Shown here piece after piece: positions 1 through 8,574 of a stretch of DNA of 64,000 nucleotides. Under the pieces are notes generated by a model that saw only the letters and a program-made list of their open reading frames with translations, was not told where the DNA came from and did not search any database. The stretch is from an uncultured Oscillibacter sp. GTDB lineage: Bacteria; Bacillota; Clostridia; Oscillospirales; Oscillospiraceae. How positions within the stretch are numbered: position 1 is the first letter of the stretch; every line of letters starts with the position of its first letter. The stretch lies in the NCBI GenBank assembly GCA_910587705.1, contig CAJUMX010000002.1, positions 231,043 to 295,042 on the forward strand. Direction: 5' to 3'. Made by a program: the position numbers and the translations under genes.

Positions 1-1174
1 GGTCCCGGGCGTGGAGGGCAATCCAGTAGCCCCGGAGAATCAGCGCCGCAAAAAGAAGCATGATGACGCTGGCCCCGATGAGCCCCAGCTCCTCACAGAT
101 GATGGCAAAGATGAAATCATTGTGCTCCTCCGGGAGGAACAAAAACTTCTGGCGGCTCTTTCCCAGGCCCACTCCCAGAAGGCCGCCAGAGCCGATGGTA
201 ATAAGGCTCTGGGAGAGCTGATAGCCTTTGTCCTTCATATCCGCCCAAGGATTCAGCCAATACTGGATGCGGGAGGTGTTGTAGCCCACCACAAACAGGG
301 CAAAGTACAGCATTCCGGCCGCTCCACCCAGGGCGCCGAACACCCAGGCCCAGTTGATTCCGCCCACCAGCATCAGCGCCGCGCCTACGCCTAAAATCAA
401 AAGCGCGCCGGAGAGATGGGGCTCAATGGCCACCAGTCCCGCCGTTACCACCAGCAGGGCGGCATAGGGCAGAACACCGTAGCGGAAGGAACGCATGAGG
501 TCTTTTTTCCGGGAAATACTGTCGGAAAAATAGATGACAATGGCCATCTTCGCAATTTCCGAGGGCTGGAAGTTGAACAGCTCGCCCACGCCGATCCAGC
601 GGGTTGCGCCCTTGACGGTGACGGCCACAGGGTTCCCGGGAATCGCCACGAAAACCAGAAGGAAAATGGACACATACAGCAGCGACTTTGCAAGGCCCCG
701 CAAACGGCGGTAGTTGATTTTCCCGATGAACAGCATACCGGCGATGCCCATAACGGCGAAAACGCCCTGGCGGACAAACCAGTAAGTCGGGTCGTTGTTT
801 TTCGTTTTGTAATAGGCGGAGGGGAAGCTGGCAGATAGCAGCATCACCAGGCCAATGGACATTAGCAGCAGCACCAAAAGACAGAAGGGCAGATCAATGG
901 GACCCTTGGCCAGCTCCTTGCCCTCCTCCTCCAGCGCTTGCTGGCGAAGGCGGAATTCGTGGCGGCGCTGGGCCTCCTCCCGGCTTAGGGGACGGCGGCG
1001 GGGACGCTTCACCGGCTGGCGCTCCGGAACAGGGAAGGGAATTACCACGCTCTGCCGGGCCGGAGCCGGTCGCCGGACCTGGGGTGGCTTCCGCTTCTGC
1101 TGGGCGGGTCTCCGCCGAGGCTCCGGGCGGCGCTGGGGCTCTCGCCGTGCCGCTGAATTTCCACGTGCCGCCAT
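1..1174 (-). CDS. ftsW: FtsW, SEDS-family division peptidoglycan polymerase (3' part off the left edge)
   Basis: The visible 391 codons give a polytopic SEDS protein that polymerizes lipid II at the septum together with a class B PBP. Residues 96 onward contain hydrophobic helices. The conserved stretches KGATRWI (about 187-193) and QPSEIAKMA (about 202-210), and later a PEEHNDFIFA-type loop, match FtsW/RodA. The ATG at 1174 follows GGGGGAGGAGC. The first 95 residues are an unusually long, Arg/Pro-rich cytosolic tail, where most family members have a short one. It lies 38 bp after mraY, with no murD between them. The location in the dcw cluster favours FtsW over RodA or SpoVE. Confidence 0.93.
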   Translation of the reverse strand, partial: MAARGNSAARREPQRRPEPRRRPAQQKRKPPQVRRPAPARQSVVIPFPVPERQPVKRPRRRPLSREEAQRRHEFRLRQQALEEEGKELAKGPIDLPFCLLVLLLMSIGLVMLLSASFPSAYYKTKNNDPTYWFVRQGVFAVMGIAGMLFIGKINYRRLRGLAKSLLYVSIFLLVFVAIPGNPVAVTVKGATRWIGVGELFNFQPSEIAKMAIVIYFSDSISRKKDLMRSFRYGVLPYAALLVVTAGLVAIEPHLSGALLILGVGAALMLVGGINWAWVFGALGGAAGMLYFALFVVGYNTSRIQYWLNPWADMKDKGYQLSQSLITIGSGGLLGVGLGKSRQKFLFLPEEHNDFIFAIICEELGLIGASVIMLLFAALILRGYWIALHARD

Positions 1175-1212
1175 GCTCCTCCCCCTTTCTCAAACCTTCA
1201 AACCTCTAAAAT

Positions 1213-2199
1213 TCAATATCTCCCCTGGATGCCCAGCCAGGCCAGAATGCAGCACAGGGCAGTCACACCAGAAAATACCGTCACCAGCTTCGCCTCGCTC
1301 CAGCCGGAGAGCTCCAAATGGTGGTGCAGCGGGGCCATCTTGAAAAACCGCTTGCCGTGGGTGGCCTTGAAGTAAACCACCTGGATAATGTCGGACAGGG
1401 TTTCCAGAATATAGATGATGCCCACAAGAATCAAAATCAAGGGCATATCCATGGCGAAGGCCAGGGCGGCCACCGCGCCGCCCATGAAGAGGCTGCCGGT
1501 ATCCCCCATGAAAACCTTGGCGGGATGGTGGTTGTAGCAGAAGAAGGCTGCCAGCCCCCCCGCCAGAGCGGCGGGAAACAGCGCCAGAGGCATCAGCTCC
1601 CACTTAGCCGCAGCGGCGGTGAAAAAGACCATCACCACGAAGGTCACGCTGGAGGACTGCCCGTCGATGCCGTCTGTGATATTCACCGCGTTGACACAGC
1701 CCACAATGACGAAGGCGGCAAAAAACAGGTAGAGAATCCAATTGATTTCCAGGGTAATATTGAGGAAGGGAACGTACAGCGCGTTGGTCAGCAATCCCTC
1801 ATAGCGCATCAGCGTGAGAAACATCACGGCGGCGGCCAGCTGGAGAATAAACTTCTGCTTGGCCGTCAGCCCCTCGTTCTGATGCTGGCGGATTTTCCGG
1901 TAGTCGTCCACCACGCCGATCAGGCCAAAAATCAGGGCAAAGAAGTACACGTAAAGATGGGTGCACTCCCCACGCAGCATAGCCTCCCAACCCATGAGGA
2001 AGGCCACCACCCCGGACCCGACGATAAACATGACGCCGCCCATGGTGGGTGTGCCCGCCTTTCCGGCGTGCCAGGCGGGGCCCTCTTTTCGAATCTCCTG
2101 CCCCGCCTTCAGCTTCCGCAGCTCCGCGATGACGAATTTCCCCAGGACCAAGGTCAGCAGGAAGCTTGCTCCCATGGCCAGCAATAACGTAACAATCAT
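1213..2199 (-). CDS. mraY: MraY, phospho-N-acetylmuramoyl-pentapeptide transferase
   Basis: Transfers phospho-MurNAc-pentapeptide to undecaprenyl phosphate to make lipid I at the inner face of the membrane. The 328-residue protein has about ten membrane helices, GTPTMGG near residue 49, the VVDD pair, NAVNITDGIDG, MGDTGSL and a late HHHLE motif, all MraY signatures. The ATG at 2199 is chosen because it follows GGGGGAGAGG at good spacing and gives the usual length. A GTG at 2244 abuts the murE stop and would add 15 basic residues encoded across a hairpin. It is co-transcribed with murE upstream and ftsW downstream. Confidence 0.95.
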   Translation of the reverse strand: MIVTLLLAMGASFLLTLVLGKFVIAELRKLKAGQEIRKEGPAWHAGKAGTPTMGGVMFIVGSGVVAFLMGWEAMLRGECTHLYVYFFALIFGLIGVVDDYRKIRQHQNEGLTAKQKFILQLAAAVMFLTLMRYEGLLTNALYVPFLNITLEINWILYLFFAAFVIVGCVNAVNITDGIDGQSSSVTFVVMVFFTAAAAKWELMPLALFPAALAGGLAAFFCYNHHPAKVFMGDTGSLFMGGAVAALAFAMDMPLILILVGIIYILETLSDIIQVVYFKATHGKRFFKMAPLHHHLELSGWSEAKLVTVFSGVTALCCILAWLGIQGRY

Positions 2200-2214
2200 A
2201 GCTTTCCCTCTCCC

Positions 2215-2241
2215 CCGTCCGGCTCTCCCGGACGGTTTTTT
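2215..2241 (+). terminator. Perfect intrinsic-terminator shape, oriented against the operon
   Basis: An 8-bp perfect stem (2215-2222 with 2228-2235), a 5-nt loop and six T follow in the plus direction. All surrounding genes read minus. In the minus direction the T run becomes a leading A run, so it should not stop the murE-mraY transcript. It sits exactly between the murE stop and the mraY ATG. Confidence 0.6.
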
Positions 2242-2244
2242 CAC

Positions 2245-3684
2245 TCAGCGCAAATACTCTGCGACGATCTCCCGCTCGTCCATGTGGCGCTTTTCATGGC
2301 CTACCTCCTGGTAGGTCTCGTGGCCCTTTCCGCAGAGGACGATCACATCCCCTGCCTGGGCGTGGTCCATTGCCCAATGGATGGCCTCCACCCGGTCCTC
2401 AATGACCTCATAGGGCGTTCCGGTCCCCTCCAGCCCCGGCAGGATATCGGCAATGATGTCCGCCGGGCACTCCGTCCGGGGGTTGTCGGTGGTGACGATG
2501 GCAAAATCCGCAATCTCAGCGGCGGCCCGGCCCATCTTGGGACGCTTGGCCTTATCCCGGTCTCCGCCGCAGCCAAAGAGGGCCACGGTCCGACCCTTGG
2601 CAAAGCCCTTGACGGTGGTCAGAACGTTCACCAGGCTATCGGGACTATGGGCGTAATCGATGAGGACGGTATAGTCCTTCCCCGGTGTGGGCACCACCTC
2701 CACCCGGCCCTTCACGTGGGGCACCCGGGCCAGAACGGCAGCGCTCTCCTCCAGAGAAATCCCCAGGGCCAGGGCTGCCCCCAGCACATCCAGGGTGTTG
2801 TCAACCATAAAATGCCCAGGAATGTTCACCCGGACGGGAACCTGCTCCCCGCCGTGAACGGCGGTAAATGCCACATGGTCCTCCGCCAGCAAAACGTCCT
2901 CCGGCCAGAGGTCCGCTGCACCGGCGCTGGAAAAGGTAACGACCTTGCAGGTTGCGTCCTTCAAAAGTCGGGGCGTCCAGGGGTCCCCGGCGTTGACCAC
3001 GCCGGTTTTGCAGTTTTGAAACAGGAGGGCCTTGGCGTCACAGTAGTCCTCCATGGTCTTGTGGAAATCCAGATGGTCCTGGGTCAGGTTCGTAAAAACC
3101 CCCACCTCATAGGACACGCCGTAAACCCGGTCCAGGAACAGCGCGTGGGAGGAAACCTCCATCACCACATAGGTGCAGCCCGCATCCCGCATTCGGGCAA
3201 AGAGCTTCTGGAGCTCAAAGGATTCGGGGGTGGTCCGTTCCGTGGGAAGGACCTCCTCCCCAATCATATTCTGGTTTGTGCCGATCAAGCCCACCTTTTC
3301 ACCCCGGGCCTCTAAAATGGCCTTGAGGAGATAGGTGGAGGTGGTCTTTCCGTTGGTGCCGGTCATGCCCACCATGGTCATGGCATCCGCCGGGCGGCCA
3401 AAGAAGTTGGCCCCTGTCACTGCCAGAGCCCGGCGGGAATCCGCCACCTGGACATAGGGAGTTTCTCCGTTCTCCGGCAGGACCTGACAGAGAACCGCCG
3501 CCGCGCCGGAGGCTATGGCCTGGGGGATGAAGCGGTGACCGTCTACCGTATAGCCGCTGAGGGCCACGAAGAGGTCCCCGGACTTCACCTGCCGGGAGTC
3601 ATAGCAGACCTGGGCGATTTCCGTCTCCAAATCCACGTTGGCGGAGAGGATTTCCAGCCCCTCCAGCAATTTTTGAAGCTTCAT
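2245..3684 (-). CDS. murE: MurE, UDP-MurNAc-L-Ala-D-Glu:meso-diaminopimelate ligase
   Basis: Cytoplasmic ATP-dependent ligase adding the third stem-peptide residue. 479 residues. The P-loop TGTNGKTT lies near residue 110, EVSSHAL near 176, and the DNPRTECP motif near 400-407. DNPR is the diaminopimelate-recognition signature; lysine-adding enzymes differ there, so the peptidoglycan is probably meso-DAP type. GKGHET is near 452. It has its own candidate promoter upstream (3723-3751) and is followed directly by mraY. murF, usually next, is absent. Confidence 0.95.
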   Translation of the reverse strand: MKLQKLLEGLEILSANVDLETEIAQVCYDSRQVKSGDLFVALSGYTVDGHRFIPQAIASGAAAVLCQVLPENGETPYVQVADSRRALAVTGANFFGRPADAMTMVGMTGTNGKTTSTYLLKAILEARGEKVGLIGTNQNMIGEEVLPTERTTPESFELQKLFARMRDAGCTYVVMEVSSHALFLDRVYGVSYEVGVFTNLTQDHLDFHKTMEDYCDAKALLFQNCKTGVVNAGDPWTPRLLKDATCKVVTFSSAGAADLWPEDVLLAEDHVAFTAVHGGEQVPVRVNIPGHFMVDNTLDVLGAALALGISLEESAAVLARVPHVKGRVEVVPTPGKDYTVLIDYAHSPDSLVNVLTTVKGFAKGRTVALFGCGGDRDKAKRPKMGRAAAEIADFAIVTTDNPRTECPADIIADILPGLEGTGTPYEVIEDRVEAIHWAMDHAQAGDVIVLCGKGHETYQEVGHEKRHMDEREIVAEYLR

Positions 3685-3722
3685 ACTTGGTAAACCTCCA
3701 TCCAGTGAATACGTTCTGGATG

Positions 3723-3751
3723 ATTATAACCCGAATAAAACGCAATGTATA
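3723..3751 (-). promoter_or_regulatory. Candidate sigma-A promoter for murE-mraY-ftsW
   Basis: On the minus strand, TATACA, a 17-bp spacer and a perfect TATAAT lie in the 103-bp gap between the PBP gene and murE. The -35 matches the consensus at four of six positions. Confidence 0.5.
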
Positions 3752-3787
3752 CGGCGTATCCTGCCAGAAATCAGGCAAAACCTGCTC

Positions 3788-6250
3788 TCAGTCTCTCACC
3801 GAGCTGTCGCCGAAGCGGACTGTGACCACACTGCCGGGAACCAGCTCAGTTCCCTCCCCCCGGTCCTGGGAGATGGCCTTGACATTGCCGGATTCCGTGC
3901 TGGTGGCTCCCGTCACCCGCATGATAAAGCCCGCGTTGGTCAGGGCCTGATTGGCCTCGGCGGCGGTCATGCCAATGACATTGGGCACCGCCCGGAGATC
4001 GTTGTTTTTCTCCTCCCCCAGGTACAGGACGATGGAGGCGTTATTGGGCACAATCGCGCCGCCCTCCGGGGTTTGAGCGGTGACCGTCTCGCCGTTGCCC
4101 ACAGTGCGGAAGGTAAAGCCCGCATTTTCCAGCTTTGCCCTGGCGGTCTCCAGCTCCTGGCCCACCACGTTGGGTACGGCGGCGTCGGCGCCTGCCAGCT
4201 GATCGGCGGTGTAGTCCGGTTCCACCCCCAGAACCGGGAGAATCTCACTCATAATCTGGCTGGCCGTAGGGGCCACCATGTTGCCGCCGGAGGGGAAGGT
4301 CCCCGTAGTACGGCTGGGGGTATCCATGGTGATGAGCATGATATATTGCGGGTCGTCCGCCGGGGCGAAGCACATAAAGGACACCACAATGTCGCCCTTG
4401 GGATTGCTGGCGGTTTTGGTTCCGGTTTTGTCGGCGGTGCCGGTTTTGCCGCCCACCCGATAACCCATCACCTGACCGTTCCGCCCGGTGCCCTCCGCCA
4501 CCACGTATTCCAGGCACTCCCGGACCTTGGCGGAGGTCTCCTCGCTGACTACCTGGCGGACGCATTTGGTCTCGTGCTGGCGCAGGATGTTCCCCTCCTC
4601 GTCCAGCACCTGCTCCACCACATAGGGCTCGTAGAGATAGCCGCCGTTGACGCAGGCCGCCTGGGCCCGAATCAGCTCGATGGGGGTGACGTTGAAGGTC
4701 TGGCCGAAGGCGTAGGAGGACAGGGAGACGATGTTGGAGTTGAAGCTCTTTTCGTCCGTAAAGATGCCCTGGGCCTCGCCGATCATGTCCACGCCGGTTT
4801 TTTCCATCAGACCGAAGGACTTGAGGTATTCGTAAAACTTGCTGGTGCCAAGGGTCTGGCCAATTTTAATAAAGGCCGGGTTGCAGGAGTTGCCCACCGC
4901 CTCTTTCAAAATCTGGTGGCCGTGTCCGGTCTGCCGGGAGCAGTAGAAGGGCTTATCCCAGCCCTTGACCATAACGGAGCCGGAGCACTCATAGGTGGAG
5001 TTCATGTTGATGACCCCCTCCTCCAGCGCCGCCGCCAGGGTGATGGGCTTAAAGGTGGAGCCGGGCTCGTAGGTGGAGTCGATGCACTTGTTCCGCCATT
5101 GGCTGTGGAGGGTGTCGGTTTTCAGCTTGGTGACAGCCTCCTCATACTTCTCCTCGGACCCGTAGCTCTCCTGTTTTCCTTCCATCTCCGCCAGCTGCTC
5201 CTCCAGCTTGGTTTTCAGCTTCTCGTCGTAGAGGACGCCGGACTGGTTGGAATCGTAATTGGGATAGGACGCCATGCCCAGGAGGGCCCCGGAATTCACG
5301 TCCATGACAATGCCCGTGCCGCCCTTGGCGGCGTCAAATTTGCTGAGCATGGACTCCATGCCCTTTTCCAGGGCAATCTGGACGTTGATGTCCAGGGTCA
5401 GCACCAGGTCGCTGCCGTTCTCCGCGTCAAAATACTGCTCGTACTGGAATAGCATGGGCTGGCCCTTGTTGTTTTTGGCGGAGACGGTCATGCCCGCGTC
5501 ACCGGAAAGGTCGCTGTCGTATTTGACCTCCAGGCCCACGGCGCCCTCGTTTTCGCTGTTGACAAAGCCCAGCACATTGGCCGCCATGGCGTTGTAGGGA
5601 TAATACCGCTTGGAATCCGGCTCCAGATACACGCCGGTGACGCTGCGCTGCTGGCCCTCGGGAATCTCGTTTCCCTCCTCGTCAATCTGGCCGTTGATAA
5701 ATTTCCGAACCTCGTCGGCCAGCTCCTTTTCCACCTTCTGCCGCAAAACCACATATTCGGACTTGGTATTCCCCATCTTCTTTTCAATGGACTCCTGGTC
5801 GATATCCAGAATCCGGCTCAGCCCCCGGGCAATGTAGCTCTGGTCCCGGATAGGCTGCCGGGTATAGGTTTCCCCTTTTTCCCGGGCTCTGTCGGCGGCC
5901 TCGTCCTGGGCCTCCTCCTGGCTTTCAACGTACTGGCCGATGCGCAGGGGGTCTAGGATGACCTTCTCCGCCGTGGTAGAGCTGGCCAGGATGTTGTGGT
6001 TCTTGTCGTAGATGGTCCCCCGGGAGGCATTGACGGAAACCTCCCGGGTCTGCTGGTGGACGGCCCGGGCCGTCATTTCGTCATACTGGTTGATCTGGAG
6101 ATCGTAAAGCTTCCAAAACAGCAGCAGGAACGTGCCCACACCCAGAAGCAGCATCATCAGCAGCGTCCGGCCACGGATGATCTGATTGGCCCGGCGGGCG
6201 GACTCGCTCTTGCGGTGAAGGGCTGGAATTTTGGGGGAACGGTTCGCCAT
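3788..6250 (-). CDS. Class B penicillin-binding protein with two PASTA domains (FtsI/SpoVD type)
   Basis: Membrane-anchored D,D-transpeptidase that cross-links septal (or spore-septal) peptidoglycan as partner of a SEDS protein. 820 residues. One N-terminal membrane helix lies near 30-47, followed by a dimerization domain. The catalytic triad motifs are STFK (398-401), SCN (455-457) and KTGT (602-605). Two C-terminal PASTA repeats start near 690 and 757. The ATG at 6250 follows AGGAGG by 7 nt. The position after ftsL fits the division PBP (PbpB/FtsI), while the PASTA pair is also seen in SpoVD, so the division-versus-sporulation role is not settled here. A TATAAT in the gap at about 6355-6360 may be a minor internal promoter. 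Confidence 0.92.
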   Translation of the reverse strand: MANRSPKIPALHRKSESARRANQIIRGRTLLMMLLLGVGTFLLLFWKLYDLQINQYDEMTARAVHQQTREVSVNASRGTIYDKNHNILASSTTAEKVILDPLRIGQYVESQEEAQDEAADRAREKGETYTRQPIRDQSYIARGLSRILDIDQESIEKKMGNTKSEYVVLRQKVEKELADEVRKFINGQIDEEGNEIPEGQQRSVTGVYLEPDSKRYYPYNAMAANVLGFVNSENEGAVGLEVKYDSDLSGDAGMTVSAKNNKGQPMLFQYEQYFDAENGSDLVLTLDINVQIALEKGMESMLSKFDAAKGGTGIVMDVNSGALLGMASYPNYDSNQSGVLYDEKLKTKLEEQLAEMEGKQESYGSEEKYEEAVTKLKTDTLHSQWRNKCIDSTYEPGSTFKPITLAAALEEGVINMNSTYECSGSVMVKGWDKPFYCSRQTGHGHQILKEAVGNSCNPAFIKIGQTLGTSKFYEYLKSFGLMEKTGVDMIGEAQGIFTDEKSFNSNIVSLSSYAFGQTFNVTPIELIRAQAACVNGGYLYEPYVVEQVLDEEGNILRQHETKCVRQVVSEETSAKVRECLEYVVAEGTGRNGQVMGYRVGGKTGTADKTGTKTASNPKGDIVVSFMCFAPADDPQYIMLITMDTPSRTTGTFPSGGNMVAPTASQIMSEILPVLGVEPDYTADQLAGADAAVPNVVGQELETARAKLENAGFTFRTVGNGETVTAQTPEGGAIVPNNASIVLYLGEEKNNDLRAVPNVIGMTAAEANQALTNAGFIMRVTGATSTESGNVKAISQDRGEGTELVPGSVVTVRFGDSSVRD

Positions 6251-6370
6251 GCTGCTGCCTCCTAGTTGGAAATCTGGAAAAATTTATGAAGCGGGGGAGC
6301 AAGAAGACCTGGCTTCCCGCTCCCCGCTGTCAGGGTTGAAGAATCATGTCAGCTCATTATAGTGCGCCGG

Positions 6371-6922
6371 TCAGTCGAAATATTCCACCACTGCGTAGAC
6401 CCCGCCGTGGAGGGATGCGAGAATACGGCTGAACAGCCCCGGTTCCTTCTGTTGGTAGGCTACGGCGGAATCCCCCGCCGACAGGTCCAGACGGCCCAGC
6501 TGCGTGCCGCTGGGCTTGGACATCCCAGCGGCCTCCGCCGCCTCCTTCACAGAGGCCATGTCAAACATGCGCTGGTATTGGGCGGTGAGGCTCACATTCT
6601 CCGACTCCAGCTCCTCCAGCTGGCCTTGCAGCTTCACGGTCTCTGCGGACAGCATGGTCAGCTGTACATAGCTCATCAGCACCAGCAAAGCAAGTCCCAT
6701 AATGGCCGCCACGCTTAAAAGCGCCAGAGGCGAAACATACTGCCGGGCCCGGATCAAGACATGGGGCATTTCCCGGACCTTCGCCTTGGTTTTCTTCCGC
6801 CCCTTGGGGGCCTCCCCCGCATGGCGCAGTTCCCATTCCCGGGCCGCATAGTCTAGATCGTACGCCAGGCTGCCGTTCACCGCCTGCTTCCCGCGATACC
6901 GCATGTCCCGCGTCGCCGCCAT
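6371..6922 (-). CDS. ftsL: FtsL-like septum protein
   Basis: 183 residues: a long basic cytosolic N-terminus, one membrane helix near residues 75-95, then an extracellular coiled coil ending in a short globular tail. This is the topology of FtsL/DivIC, bitopic divisome proteins. Sequence similarity in this family is weak, so the call rests on topology and on the position between rsmH and the division PBP. The ATG at 6922 follows GAAAGGGGGCGGCTC, the same 15-nt string that precedes mraZ. An in-frame start 18 nt upstream lacks this spacing. Confidence 0.75.
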   Translation of the reverse strand: MAATRDMRYRGKQAVNGSLAYDLDYAAREWELRHAGEAPKGRKKTKAKVREMPHVLIRARQYVSPLALLSVAAIMGLALLVLMSYVQLTMLSAETVKLQGQLEELESENVSLTAQYQRMFDMASVKEAAEAAGMSKPSGTQLGRLDLSAGDSAVAYQQKEPGLFSRILASLHGGVYAVVEYFD

Positions 6923-6953
6923 GGAGCCGCCCCCTTTCAACCGTTCTTACGTA

Positions 6954-7892
6954 CTATCCGATATCGAATCCGTCCAGCTTTTCCGCCGTGCGGAGCCGGG
7001 CGCTTCTGGCCCGGGGATTCTCCTCCACCTCTGCCGCCATGGGCGTCACAGGCTTGTCCAGCCGCACCAGCGGCTTTTTTCCACAGACACACACCGGAAA
7101 ATCCGGCGGGCAGGTACAGCCCTGAGCCAGCTCCCGAAGGGTCCGCTTAACGATACGATCCTCCAAAGAGTGGAAGGTAATCACCGCCAGCCGCCCTCCA
7201 GGCCGGAGCCTGTCCACCGCCGCCCGCAGCATGGGGGGCAGAACGTCCAGCTCGCCGTTGACGGCAATGCGGATGGCCTGAAAGCTCCGCTTGGCGGGGT
7301 GCTGCTTCTCTCGCAGGGCTGCCGGGGGCATGGCGGATTTGATGACGTCCACCAGCTCCAAGGTGGTCTCAATTGGACGCTGCTCCCGCTGTCGCACAAT
7401 GGCGCGGGCAATGGCCGGGGCATACCGTTCTTCCCCAAACTCAAATAAAACGCGCCGAAGCTCCTCTAAACTCCAGGAGTTGACCGCCTCCCGCGCCGTC
7501 AGGGGGGAGGTTTGGTCCATCCTCATATCCAGCGGAGCATCCTGCATATAGGAAAATCCCCGCTCCGGATCATCCAACTGGGGGGAGGAAACGCCCAAAT
7601 CAAAGAGCATCCCATCCACATCCGGCTCCTCCGCCAGGACGCCTCCCAGCTCCGCAAAGTTGCTGTGGACCAGCCGCACCCGATCCATCCAGGGGGCCAG
7701 CCGTTCCTGCGCCGCCTCAATGGCGGCGGAATCCTGGTCGATGCAGATGAGGCGGCCGGTGGTCAGCCTCTTCGCAATCTCCCGGGAGTGCCCTGCCCGG
7801 CCCAGGGTGCCGTCCACATAGACTCCCTCCGGGCGGATATGCAGGGCTCCCATGCACTCGTCCAGCATGACGGACTTGTGTCTGTATTCCAT
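6954..7892 (-). CDS. rsmH: RsmH, 16S rRNA C1402 N4-methyltransferase (MraW)
   Basis: SAM-dependent methyltransferase acting on the ribosomal P-site base C1402. 312 residues, normal length. It starts MEYRHKSVMLDECM, with SAM motif I DGTLGRAGHS near 28-37 (GGGGH is usual; here GRAGH), LFDLGVSSPQLD near 96-107 and FHSLEDRIVKR near 220-231. It starts 6 bp after the mraZ stop, the standard second gene of the dcw cluster. Confidence 0.96.
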   Translation of the reverse strand: MEYRHKSVMLDECMGALHIRPEGVYVDGTLGRAGHSREIAKRLTTGRLICIDQDSAAIEAAQERLAPWMDRVRLVHSNFAELGGVLAEEPDVDGMLFDLGVSSPQLDDPERGFSYMQDAPLDMRMDQTSPLTAREAVNSWSLEELRRVLFEFGEERYAPAIARAIVRQREQRPIETTLELVDVIKSAMPPAALREKQHPAKRSFQAIRIAVNGELDVLPPMLRAAVDRLRPGGRLAVITFHSLEDRIVKRTLRELAQGCTCPPDFPVCVCGKKPLVRLDKPVTPMAAEVEENPRARSARLRTAEKLDGFDIG

Positions 7893-7898
7893 GGGAAC

Positions 7899-8342
7899 TC
7901 ACCCCCGATTCCGGCGGGCTCGGGCCAGGGCGTCCATGGCTGCGGCCATGTCCTCCTCCTCCAGCATCTTCCGCTCCCGCTCCGTCCAGGTTTCCTCATC
8001 CCAAATCTCGGCAAAGGTATTCAAGCCCACGATGGTACAGGTCTTTTGCAGCCCCGCGTACTTTCGCAGGGTAGCGGGAATCAGCACCCGGCCCTGGCCG
8101 TCCGGCTCGCACTGAACCGCGTTGGCGTAAAGCAAGGTTAGTGCTCGCGCCTCCGTGTAGGGCAGCTCGTCCATCTCATCAGACATCTGCTCCCACTTGG
8201 CCTGGGGGTAAATGGTCAGACAATGCTCGGCGCCAATGGTGATGAAAAAGGTGTCGCCCAGCGCTTCCCGCATCGCAGAGGGAATGACCAGACGGCCCTT
8301 CGTATCAATGCTGTTATTCGATTTACCCAGCAGTCGCGCCAT
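7899..8342 (-). CDS. mraZ: MraZ, dcw-cluster transcriptional regulator
   Basis: 147 residues with two AbrB-like half-domains (N-terminal half contains DTKGRLVIPSAMRE, C-terminal half QGRVLIPATLR). MraZ oligomerizes as a ring, binds TGGGN repeats before its own gene, and represses the cluster in the species studied. The ATG at 8342 follows AAAGGGGG by 7 nt; the upstream in-frame extension is unrelated to MraZ. A matching operator and promoter lie immediately upstream. Confidence 0.96.
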   Translation of the reverse strand: MARLLGKSNNSIDTKGRLVIPSAMREALGDTFFITIGAEHCLTIYPQAKWEQMSDEMDELPYTEARALTLLYANAVQCEPDGQGRVLIPATLRKYAGLQKTCTIVGLNTFAEIWDEETWTERERKMLEEEDMAAAMDALARARRNRG

Positions 8343-8387
8343 CGAGCCGCCCCCTTTCCCCCTTTTTTGGGATGGAATGGGGAAACC

Positions 8388-8423
8388 CTCCACTTGTCTG
8401 CCTTAAATCCCCACTTCTCCCCA
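8388..8423 (-). promoter_or_regulatory. MraZ operator (TGGGG repeats)
   Basis: On the minus strand two TGGGG boxes (8419-8423 and 8409-8413) are separated by 5 bp, giving the 10-bp period known for MraZ sites. A weaker TGGAG lies 21 bp further on (8388-8392). The boxes sit just after the expected transcription start, fitting autorepression. Confidence 0.75.
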
Positions 8424-8435
8424 CCTATGCTACCT

Positions 8436-8464
8436 AGTATACGGAAATCAGCACCGAAAAGCAA
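8436..8464 (-). promoter_or_regulatory. Sigma-A promoter of the mraZ/dcw cluster
   Basis: TTGCTT (8459-8464), 17-bp spacer, TATACT (8436-8441) on the minus strand. The expected start falls near 8428, directly before the MraZ boxes. Confidence 0.75.
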
Positions 8465-8574
8465 GGATTTTTTTTCGACAGAAAACAGGCTCTATTCTCA
8501 AAAATCCTCTGTTTTTCGCCCAAATCCTAAAGAATAAAACGCACGTTCTACTTTTTTCGATTTGGCTTTCGCGC

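Noticed and set aside
2200..2244. GTG start for mraY at 2244
   Set aside because: It has no RBS of its own, encodes 15 basic residues over a hairpin, and the ATG at 2199 has a strong RBS and gives the family length.
6251..6370. Intra-operon terminator between ftsL and the PBP gene
   Set aside because: The GC-rich arms pair only with a long 18-nt loop and the T run begins several bases late; at most a weak attenuator.
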